From the NCBI GenBank assembly GCA_026874595.1, contig CM049313.1:45724659-45788658 (forward strand): a stretch of 64,000 nucleotides of DNA. The letters are read 5' to 3'. Below are positions 48,567-58,689 of this stretch, in pieces. Source of the DNA: Sipunculus nudus. Taxonomy: Eukaryota; Annelida; Sipuncula; Golfingiida; Sipunculidae. Below the pieces are notes generated by a model. The model worked only from the letters and a program-made list of their open reading frames with translations, ran no database searches and was not told the origin of the DNA. Each line of letters opens with the position of its first letter. Position 1 is the stretch's first letter. The position numbers were made by a program, and so were the translations under genes.

Positions 48567-49798
48567 TACACAATTAACAGCAGTAACATTTTGTACAACA
48601 TCTGATGTGCCATTTCTGTCATAATATGGATTCAACATGTTAACATGGCACAGTTGTTTCTTCTTACGTCTATCTGGTGTCAACAGTATGTAATTTAAAT
48701 CACTGACTTTCTTGTCAGCAATGTAAATGTTTAGGTGAAATGCCTCCCTCTCTCTCAGGTACTGCAGTTTGTATCAGACTAGAATCCTATTAAATTGAGC
48801 ATCTATATCAAGCTTGAGCTTGTTTGCAGTAAAGATGTGTTTTCCATAATAAATAAACATGATAAAGTGATCAAGTTCCAAATGGAAGCCTGTGACTAAG
48901 CAAACTCATGTACCATTCCTGGTAGGTACGTGCCCCGTGTGCAATTTACATGGGACATTTAGCAATTATTGAGAGATAAAAAATAATAAAGCAGGTTCTA
49001 TTGATATTTACCTTGATTAATATAAATCGTTATTTCATAAACATTCATTGTCGAGGGAAGCAATAAACATCTACCTCATTCACTTCATTACATAGTTTCT
49101 AAAAAGAATCGAGAAAGCACAAGTGGTGGATCAACTGGTACATGGTTGGAACAATTATCTTAGGTAAGTTTGATTGACCATGGTTAGTTTTTGGATGGGT
49201 GTCCGTGCTTACAAAACAGGGTCTGATCGAGGGCACAGGAGCCAGGAACATTTCCGGTCGTATATATTTTAACGCGCCTTTACTTTCATATATTTATTAC
49301 ATATTATGCAAATAAAAGTTATCTGATAAAAGCCAGTTATTTTTTATAAAGTCTTCTTCCAACTTGCGTGCAGCTGCTTATCCCTTTACGGTCCGCCGCC
49401 TGTTAGCTAAACTTGAAACAACTGGTAGTTACATGAGTTGCCGTCTAATGTCAAGTGATCGTACCTGCAGACAAAGTAGTGATCATATTGTAAAGTGACT
49501 GAGCTCAGTTTAATTGATCATTTGCAGACTCTGTATAATTCATGTAACAGTTGGAAGCCTGTTTATAGGAAATACTGTTAAGCTAATAAAACAAACTTAT
49601 AAATACCCATATTATCACTCAATCCATATGACCGCTTGAGTGTCAGAGTGGCTTGGCATCTCTAGGGAATGTAATCCAACTGCATGCCTCTAATATCTTG
49701 ACCACCGCAAACTCAGCAGGAAGATCATTTTCCTCCATTATCTCAACCTCTGAGAAAATTAGTTATTTTAAGGGGTCGCCAAATTAGAATAAATATGG
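48567..49798. other. Unique sequence; CpG-retaining pocket at about 49190-49420
   Basis: No gene was seen. The pocket has 'ggtgtccgtgc', 'ttccggtcg', 'aacgcgcc' and 'ggtccgccgcc' in otherwise CpG-poor DNA. It is preceded by a consensus-like donor word, taggtaagt, near 49160. It could be a promoter or first exon, but no coding frame supports this. Confidence 0.35.
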
Positions 49799-50057
49799 TC
49801 AACATCATAATTGCTTTGTTGTATACAAGACTTGTGGTGCCACCTACAATCTTTTTTGTTTTGTGTGCACCCATGCTAGTTTTCAGCAGTGATGTTTGTG
49901 TAATTGGTTCTTGTTCAAAATGTTTAGTATTTGCATTGTTCATGTACATATTACACATGATGATCTTAAAAAAAAAGTAATGGTTCAGCATTGAAGCATT
50001 ATACCTGCAGGTGTATATGCCGCTTCACAGGTTTGCATTAGGCCTGTAGGCCTTGTT
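49799..50057 (+). mobile_element. Family B 3' fragment
   Basis: It contains gtatacaagacttgtggtgc and 'tgtgtgcacccatgc' as near 10530-10580, then a 'gcattgaagcattatacctg' segment. It ends GGTTTGCATTAGGCCTGTAG, then GCCTTGTT. There is no 5' end. Confidence 0.72.
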
Positions 50058-50430
50058 ATCTTGCAACTTTATGATTAATCAATAAAATCATATAGAATAT
50101 CACTATCCTTGATAATTTTTGGTTGTCAAAAAAGTGAAGGGGTTGAATTTTCAGAATAACTATGGTATAACTAGTTTTACATTTAAGACAAAAAATTGTA
50201 TATGTGTGTTCATAATTTTACATGACATGGGCATAATGAATGATATAATGATGAAATAGATAATTATAAATCCATTTAAGTTAAGGGTTTTTTTTATCTT
50301 GCAAATTTATGATTATATAAAAAATCATATAGAATTATTTTCCTTGCTAATTTTTGGTTATTGAAATGTGGAAGGATCCAATTATCAGAATAAATATGGT
50401 ATAACTAGTTTTACCTTTAAGCCAAAAATT
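50056..50430 (+). repeat. Diverged tandem duplication, about 238-bp period
   Basis: 'ttatcttgcaa...tttatgatta' at 50056 recurs at 50294. Both copies continue through 'aaaatcatatagaat', 'taatttttggtta/tt' and 'atggtataactagttttac'. The first copy begins exactly at the end of the family B fragment. Confidence 0.75.
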
Positions 50431-50709
50431 ATGCCTGTTTCAGGCATGTATTTGATATAACTATTTTTTTCCTTAAATGCTGAAATGCTTATAGAATATA
50501 TTATATATGTTTGTTTTATAGACTTTACTTATAAAGATTTTGGACTTAAAAATTAGTATATAAATAAATTAAATATATGTAATTATCATGTCATATTAGG
50601 CATTCATGAAACATGTTATTAGATATCATAAATTGCTCATCTGTTGCATTCAGAATTACCGGTAGCATAGGTGTACAAGCAACTATCTATATGCAGGAGA
50701 AACTTAATA
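50431..50709. other. AT-rich unique sequence
   Basis: No gene or repeat terminus was seen. Confidence 0.5.
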
Positions 50710-51988
50710 CAGTCGGTCCCGTTAAATTGAATATCGTATTTGTCAACTGATTATATTCATTTAAGCAGGCTATTCAAACAAACGGGGTATTTATCTTCAA
50801 GGTTATAACTGTCACAAAAAATACTATAAATTGCTATCTGATGACTTGCATATTTTTCAATATTGTATATTCACCTGTTTGCATTTATTATTGATAAAAA
50901 AATGATCTTACTGTCAATGGCTGACAGCTTACCGATCACGCGAACATATCAGATGTTGTCCAAGGTTTAATACGATTCCTCAAGGATTTTGATTTTTCAT
51001 TAAACATTTTATTTGTTTCAACTAAAGAAATTACTAGAGGATTACTGTGCATTCACCTGTTCATGTATGTCGTCTATAAAAAGTGATGTTGCAAAATGGC
51101 TGACAGCTTAACGATCATATGATTGTGTCAAAGGTCACGATAATTAGAAAGATTCTTAAAAGATTTTGATTTTTTTTTTGGTCTTCCTTTTTTAGCTTTA
51201 AAAAAATACTTTCTTCACAATTACCTCTTATGGTGTACTCTTAAAAAAAAGGATTCTGGAAAACGTCATCCTTCCACCAGAGATCATTTCTACTCAAAAC
51301 CATTGAAGTACGATGACATGGCTGGCGGCATACCGGTCACGTGAATATTTCAAAGGTCAACAAGGTGAAAGGCCACATAAGGCCAGCAAAATACATATAT
51401 ATACTTGGAATCAACAATTAAAAAAAATGAATTGATATGGTTTTCCTTGCGGATTTTATTATGAATTACAGAACTTATTTGCCGATTGACTGCACAGGTA
51501 ATGCTCTCAAATAAAAGACCATGTTTATAGGGTAACCCCTGTTTATAATGCAACCTACCCTGTTACAGTTTTTCCGGGGAGCACGTGTAGAGTTAACACA
51601 TTGAACTCACATTAAATTAAGCATGTACTTAAGGAGGAAAACCGTTTGAGCCAATGGCTCGAGTCATATCAAAGGCTAATTAGAAGAAAGAGTGGTGAGT
51701 GGTCCTTGAGGTAGCCCATCAAACTTGTCAGGTGAGCAAAAACAAAGGCTAATTAGCACACCAGGCAGCCAGTAGTCCATGAGACCATTGTCACATATGA
51801 ATATCCTGGATTGTCGTGCATGATTGATAGATATTAATATACAATCACCCGATATATTCACTTATCAGGTATTCATTTGAACAGGAAATTTTATTAAGAA
51901 GACAGAGGAAAAGGTTTTGGTTTTGATTATTTTATACATTTAAATGGGATATACAATTATAGGATATACAATTAAGCAGGACTGACTG
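50710..51988. mobile_element. Non-autonomous pogo/Tigger-like DNA transposon, element 3
   Basis: The termini match at 21 of 27 bp: the left end starts CAGTCGGTCCCGTTAAATTG and the right end read inward starts CAGTCAGTCCTGCTTAATTG. TA flanks both sides (50708-50709 and 51989-51990). The interior holds three diverged copies of a word 'atggctgacagctt...cgatcac' at about 50918, 51097 and 51319, spaced 179 and 222 bp. No transposase remnant was recognised, so the orientation is unknown. At 1,279 bp it is close to elements 1 and 2 but of a different family. Confidence 0.8.
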
Positions 51989-51990
51989 TA

Positions 51991-54002
51991 TTGTCAAATG
52001 GCATTACTGGTAGCACTAATATGCATTATGTTTGAAATACAACTAATTAACATCTTTTCTCTATGCCAGGATTTGATTTTATTCATTTCTGTCATAACTC
52101 TGAGACAAATTCAGCTATGCACCTTGTCCCATGGGTTCCTTGTGTATATTAGATAATGGACAAGAAATTTTTCTCATCTGTCGCACTCCATAAATAGAGA
52201 AAACTGTGTGCGCAAGTTGACTAATTCATATAATTAATAAATGGATCCAGTCTATGTAGTTTACCGTAGGGAATCCTTGTGAAAAGTTGAAAAAAGTGAA
52301 AATAGCAAAAATTGAACCTTGCAAATAAAAAGCCAACCTCTCTATGTAACAGAGTGTTTTGTGACACATTTGTCCACTCATATTACCCCATACATACACC
52401 AGAAAAACTTAACCATTATGTTATCAGGTTTAATTCATGCTAATTATATATAAAGAAAATCTGTGAATGAACAGTTAAACTAATACACAAGTCTATTTAT
52501 GCATGTCAGTTATCAGTGTTTCTGAGTTTCTTGTTGTGAATCACCAAACCTACACAAATACATTTATTAGTTCAAGCCTAATATGATATATTCAGTAGGT
52601 GTCTGTAAATGTGTCTTTAATTTAGTGTGTTGCCTTTTTGCCCTGGGCAGGAGAAGTTTTCACTGATTTAGCTCCAGGAAACCAAAATAATTACTTTACA
52701 CTTCAAAGGCATAAGATCATTTCCTGCCAAAATCCCATCATGATGATCAAACAGGTATGTAGTCAGATATTTCTTTAATAAATTTCATGATCTTAAACAA
52801 ATGGAACACTAATTATATGTTGAGTTTTCTTTTTCTCCTTCTCTGGATGCCAAGGAAATCACGACCCCTAGGCATCAAGTATTATTATTTCTTTGCTTTT
52901 ATCAAAATAAAATCAAAGATCATCTCTTGATGTGTGTACACTAAGCTTGGATTCAGATGCTTTAGCATTGCATTTAGAAATACCACATTTCAATTGATTT
53001 GAAAACTGTTGCTGCCATGCATGCAGTTACTCTGCATTTGCATTTTGGTTTTGTCAGGTAACTTTAAAAGGATTCTTCTATTGGGTAAATTGACCGCTCA
53101 CACCTTGGGTGATGTGTGTTCAAAATTTTGCTTACGTCTATCTAAGTTTTGATTTTGTACTTTGTTCACTGTCACAATTATAGTTTTGTTTATTCACATT
53201 TAAATGCATGATGTATAATTAGGCTTTTAAATAAGTGCCCTGCCTGTTCTTTGAAAGATGGATCTTCATAAATAGTATTGGTTATTTTGTGCATTTAAAT
53301 TAAGATATATTGATGTTTTATTTATTGTCTTTAGCATCAGGCTTAGCCTTTCCTGTTTCAGATGAAGTTTCATCAATTCTAATTAGTATCTTGTGTTTTA
53401 AAAATCAGTTTGATGTCTTTAATTAAGTGCTCATCATCATTTGACTTGTCATTTGTGAATCTAGTGAATCTACAGTAAATGTCATTGGCAATGTCAGATG
53501 AAGGTAACAAGGAAACAGATCCACAAATTAATCATGGTCCCTTGAAGCAGGTAATTTCCCCCACAAAACCTACCATGATGAGATCAAACAAATTATCAGT
53601 TTTCAGTTAATTTGGGCACCTTTATGAAATCTCACCACTCGTTACAAATCTGATGAATTATTTATCCATAGTTTCCTTTTAGACTTTAATGATTTAGAAG
53701 AGTAAGTTCCCTGTGGACAAAGATTACATGTGATTTTATTTTGTCTTGAGGTGTGCAAATAAATAATCTTTAATTAAGCTTCATTTTAAATATCATTTCT
53801 GCCAGGAACAACCAACCTTATAACATGGTGTTTCTGCATTTTTTACCTGAAGCTTTCCTTGACCTTTGAATTTGCCATGGTACTGCATCTGTCCCTAGCA
53901 TTTGTTGAGTGCTAATTTACAGCTTTTCTCAGCAATAGCTTTGGAAACATTACCACCAAATTTTGGGCCAGGTGCCCTTCATTACTTTGCACATCTGCAT
54001 TT
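51991..54002. other. AT-rich unique sequence with a solo family A-like 3' end (52111-52143)
   Basis: The 3' end reads tcagctatgcaccttgtccc followed by atgggttccttgtg. The rest is AT-rich with no recognisable gene. Confidence 0.45.
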
Positions 54003-56037
54003 ATTAGCTCTGCTGACTGAAGTTATCTGAGCAATAGTGATTACCTTTTTGTTCATCTGGCTGTCCAGTAACAGGGCAGTACAACTTGTAACCCATAAGA
54101 CCCATGCAGGAACCCCTACAGGCCTACCAAATTAGTCTTATTTAGCAAACCGGTGAGCTTATGCGATGGCACTCTGTTGTCCATCTGCCATCGTTCGTAT
54201 GTTAACCCATGCTATCTCAAAAACAGTTGGAGCTTGCAGTGCCAAATTTTATGGAAGATTCAGTCACCTGTCAAACTCTATTGGATCAAGTTTATGTTTT
54301 GGGTATCTTCATAGACTTAAGATTTAACAGGGAAGAAGCTAGAACACCTTAAAAAAACTTTTCTAAACACTTTCCAGCCAAATTGTTCAATATTTCACAT
54401 AAGTAATAACTGAAACAATCTCTCTCAAATTTGTTTGAATGGTTTCAGTTTGATGACTTTTGGCCAAGTTACAGGAAGCTGAACTTAATCATTTGGCCAA
54501 AAACGCATACTAAAAATTACAAATTCAGAAATGGCTGGAGCTATCACCACCAAATTTTATGCAAATGTTGTTCACATGAGACACATTGTCCCTCACTTCT
54601 GTGGAATGGTGTTTGTCTTTCTGTCTGTCACTCTGTCTGTCGGTCTCAGGTTTTCGTTTACATGTGATAAATATTATCCAGTTTCATTCAAATTTGGGTC
54701 AGTGAATGCTCTTGTGCATACCTTGGTTGAGAATGGTTTTAGAATGTGTGTCTGAAAATTTATTATCACCAGCTCCAATGTTGCATATCAAATGTTGTGG
54801 GTTTGAGCTTTTTGTGGTGCCACCTGCATCAACTTACATTTTATGGGGAAATGACTAAAACACTAAGAAAATCTTCTTCTCTTTGATCATTAGTCATTTG
54901 GCAAAGTGTGCTTGATCATTAGTCATTTGGCTAAGTAAGCACACTTACATAACAATCTCAGAAACGACAGGAGCTAGCATCACCAAGTTTGTGCAAATGT
55001 TGGTCACATGACTCATATTTGAAACTGAGGTTTTTGCGGTTCCACTTTCATCAGCATGTTGTTTATGGGCAAAAACCTCATAATTTTAGCCCCTTTCACC
55101 ATCTACATCAAGAATGTTTCATGATGAAAATGTCAAGCTAAATGGTTAAATTTTCCCAAGAATAAACTTAGGATAGGGTTCCCTCAATTGTATAAGAATA
55201 GATCTAGTTCGTTGATTTTTTGTAGAGTCATAGCAAACTGTTGGTCTTGTGGCCAAGTAAGCCTATATCAAACTGGGGGATGTAATAGTCTTCCTCTGCA
55301 AAATGTTGTTTCAAATTCTGTAACATTGCATAAAAATTATTTTTAGGTTCAAGTTTAGTTTTAAGTAATTCACTGTGTATAAACAGATTTGGTAATATGC
55401 CAAGATTATATAGCTATAAATAGCTTGGCAGACTGCCAACTATTACAGATTTCCCAACAGGCCAGGTTTCAACCAGGTATTATATTAGTCAATAGGTCAA
55501 GAGTTCAGTAAGTGCAGGAATGAACAGGTCAAGAATTCATTCTGTGCAGTGGCTGCACCTGCACATTAGTTTTAGTTCATAGAAATGAAGAGCTCAAAAT
55601 CAAAATCTTACGGGCTTGTTCCAAGAAATATAGTGCCTATATTACCACATAGTATACATAACTGTTTGAATTAAGGGTTGCACCAAACTTTCCTCCAGAA
55701 GTGAGGCAAATACATACAATCAAAAAGGGGAGGCTAAAATAACGAAACACCAGCACATAGCCCAGGTGTGTCATATGGTGCCACAGAAAATGGCCCATAA
55801 TTCAGTGTGAGGCCTCTCATGAACACAGAAAAGTTATCCACACCTTCCAAAGGCTAAGAAACAAAATGGCTAATGGCTAAAGTAAGAAGTTCATTCACAA
55901 ATTAGTTTATGGACAATAACTCCTGTTTGGTTAGACAGATTGGCTTCCAACTTTATCACAGGACCCACATTTTGAAAGCTCATAAAAATATCTTTATGGA
56001 CAATTTCAGCTGAGCATCAAGACCCATGGGTTCCAAG
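54003..56037 (+). mobile_element. Decayed family A element split by family B
   Basis: A family A 5' end (ttagctctgctgactgaagt, hairpin arm tatctgagc) is at 54003-54137. A family A 3' end (ttcagctgagcatcaagacc then catgggttcc) is at 56005-56037. Family B sequence lies between them. This is interpreted as one A copy with a B insertion; it could equally be two partial copies. Confidence 0.5.
54138..55640 (+). mobile_element. Family B element, old copy
   Basis: It starts tttagcaaaccggtgagctt (TTAGCGAACCTGTGAGCTT diverged), with gttgtccatctgcc and gttaacccatgctatctc as in other copies. Cores follow (caccaaattttatgc, tggtcacatgactcat). A gtctttctgtctgtcactctgtctgtcgg tract lies near 54615-54645. 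The reiterated 'agttcagtaagtgcagg' part is present. The 3' end is unclear, perhaps at 'acgggcttgttcc' near 55610. Confidence 0.6.
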
Positions 56038-56096
56038 TTACCCAGGCTTTTGGCACCATAACCTAATAAGGGAATATAGAAGGAAGGAAGCATGCA

Positions 56097-56752
56097 AGTT
56101 TTTAGCTCAACTGACTATGAGTCATCTGAAGTATAGTTATGGTCCTTTGTCATCCATAGGTTGGTCAGTCCGTTAGGCACATTTTGAAACATTAGCCCTA
56201 CGAATAATTAAATTTGGCATATTGTTAGATGTCCCAAAGATCTCCTACCAAACCGAAGAATGGGTCACTGCAACTTGAAGTACATGTGAGAAATTAAGTC
56301 AGTAATACTAGATTTATAAATGTTATGGGGCACATTTTGAAACATTAGCCCTATGAATAATTAAATTTGGCATATTGTTAGATGTCCCAAAGATCTCCTA
56401 CCAAACCGAAGAATGGGTCACTGCAACTTGAAGTACATGTGAGAAATTAAGTCAGTAATACTAGATTTATAAATGTTATGGGGCCAAACATAATGCACTT
56501 TTTAAAAAATCAGGAAATAACAAGAAATAAATTTTAATAAGAAAAAAAAAAAAGGTTTGAACTGTGTAAACTGCTGAATTGCCAACAGCTTATCAAAAAA
56601 GCCAACCAATGAGCATGGTAATAGTCATATCAACCAGCCATGGCCTGTATTACCTCTTCCTTTAAGTCTTTATCTCCATTTGATATTATTTTACATTTTT
56701 ACCTTCAAGGTCAACTTTAGCTGAGGACAGTGACCCGTGGATCCCTTGTTTG
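56097..56752 (+). mobile_element. Family A2 element with an internal 153-bp duplication
   Basis: The 5' end is tttttagctcaactgactat with the hairpin arm agtcatctga. The core 'aattaaatttggcatattgt' is A2-like. The 3' end is tagctgaggacagtgacccg then tggatcccttgttt. The middle has been doubled (56177-56482). Confidence 0.7.
56177..56482 (+). repeat. Near-perfect tandem duplication, 153-bp unit
   Basis: Copy 1 is 56177-56329 and copy 2 is 56330-56482. Both begin gcacattttgaaacattagc. I see a single difference (ctacg against ctatg), so the event is recent, or it is an assembly artefact. Confidence 0.95.
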
Positions 56753-57062
56753 ATATATAAATTGTTCTCAGTCAGATCTGTCATTTTGTTAGTCATGAAG
56801 CATGTATGTGATACTTCAAGCTGGATTGGTTGTACGTCAAGCAAACACATTTTCAGAGCCTTTTTATTAAAATGTAACAAACCAATCTCCTGAAAAGTAA
56901 TTTTTGGCTTGTGTGGATTGAGATTGTGTTAACTTTTTTGCTTCCAAGATTTATTGGTGTATTGTCAGGGACATCCATGTGACCACCCAAATATTTAGAT
57001 GCTGTCTTTGGTTATATTTATCTTTTATGTACCATTTTACAGCTGTGCTATTGTCACCAGTG

Positions 57063-57432
57063 ATTTTAGCCGAACTGACTATAAGTCAGCTATAGCGATG
57101 CTCCTTTGTCTGTCTGCTATCCGTCAGTCCATAATTTTAACAAGGCATGGAGCCCTTTTCTGTGTATAGAGATGAAAAATGCTCTCATATTGCATATATT
57201 TGAAGAAAAAACCCAAACCATTTTTTTTGTATTTGGAACTAAGAGAAAGGAAACTATACATGCAGGAAAGATTTATTAATAATATTGCCTAATTACTATA
57301 GCAGCAGGATTTACAATTTCAAGTGCAACAATATAACAAAAACTGTAACCTCTTTCCTGTGCACCATGATCTGATATTATTCTGCCATAGGCTAATTCAG
57401 CTGAGGGCCATGACCCATGGGTCCCTTGTTAA
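57063..57432 (+). mobile_element. Family A element, short decayed copy
   Basis: The start is gattttagccgaactgacta with ataagtcagctatagcgatg, then ctttgtctgtctgctatccg. The end is ttcagctgagggccatgacc then catgggtcccttgtt. The core between is mostly unrecognisable. Confidence 0.62.
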
Positions 57433-58184
57433 AAGAAATACAAGAACATGACTACTGTAAAATTGTTATCAGTTACATAACATGTTAATTATGAACACAG
57501 CAGCCAATAGCTGCTAATGCAGCTCCTTTACCAGGTAGCAGCCTTTTGGATCAGTTCTCCATTGTGCTCATCAAATAACACCCCTCCCAGCATTTTCATG
57601 GATCTTTAAAATGAACTAAAATTGCATATTTTATTTATTTTTAATTTCCAACCGTCTGATATGTTTTCTTTTCTAGTTAGGTACTTGAAAGTACAGTAAG
57701 GGTCTTTGTATCAAAGGGAATTACAATAAAGCTGTAACTTATCCAACTTCCAACATAAATGAATTATAATAATTTGGTAATAATTTAATTTTAAACTATC
57801 TGCATGAAAAAGTGGTAAATTCAATTTAAGCAAGCTAGACACAATGAAGATAACCTTCATTAGATTATATTGGAGACAAACATCATTTCTTGGCCTATAG
57901 TATCCGCAGACATTATACCAGCAGTGCTTTGGCTACTGAGGGAATGTGATTATGTACCTGATTTAGTTGATTGAATGAAGGCGTGTTCATTGACCCTAAA
58001 CAGTGATTTCAGTGTTAAAAGGTGCTTGTCATAAGTGAATAATCGAGGAAGTGATGCACCCCACTTTAATATCCTTTTATTTTTAAGGAAAGGTCCATAG
58101 TCTGTTGGTTTAATGCCACTTGAATGAAGGTTCTGGTTACTATATGGTAAGACTGAAGTAGGTAATTTACTAGAATTATGTCTG
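57433..58184. other. AT-rich unique sequence
   Basis: No gene was seen. The 89-codon minus frame that ends here (57950-58219) has no domain. Confidence 0.5.
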
Positions 58185-58490
58185 CATTCCAAGGAATGCA
58201 AGCCCTGTCTTGTGGGCATTCACATACTTGGCCCATATTCCTTGTTTTATTATTATTATAAATGACTGAACATTATGAATATTTCTTGATGAAGTTCCTA
58301 GATCAGGTCCATGTGATGGATCCACATCAAAATCTAACTGATTTTTCATTGGCCGATTCCTGAAATACCCTGAAAATTTCATTAGATTCCATTCTTGATT
58401 GTGTGAGTTATATTGTAAATAAATACAAAAACACACACACACACATTAACTGGAATAAATGCTATTACCCTAGCGGAAGCTAATATTGAA
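58185..58490 (+). repeat. Dispersed SINE/LINE-tail-like repeat, copy 2
   Basis: It parallels 22055-22365: 'ggaatgcaagccctg', 'cttggcccatattcc', 'cacatcaaaatctaactgat', 'tttcattggccgattcctga', an (AC)n run at about 58431-58446 and a 'ctattaccctagcggaag' tail. The shared order, and not only shared composition, supports one family. Confidence 0.55.
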
Positions 58491-58604
58491 CCATCTAGAT
58501 TTCATGTTTTATATGCATATAGACCAAGGATTTTTCCTCAAATCATAAGAAGTGATGCATTACAGGAAATCTATATGTAGTTCTCCTAATGAGATTTCAC
58601 CATT

Positions 58605-58685
58605 TTGCCTCAGAGGTTACAGCTGAGGAATGAACCGCAGACCTCAAGTTCCAAAGTCCAATGCCCTAGCTATTATTATAAATTC
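58605..58685 (-). repeat. tRNA-like SINE head fragment
   Basis: On the minus strand the sequence reads agctagggcattggacttt, then a B-box-like GCGGTTCATTCC about 30 nt further on (58627-58638), then tcagctg. The spacing and words resemble RNA polymerase III A and B boxes of tRNA-derived SINEs. No full cloverleaf and no tail were recognised, so it is not called a tRNA gene. Confidence 0.4.
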
Positions 58686-58689
58686 TTTT

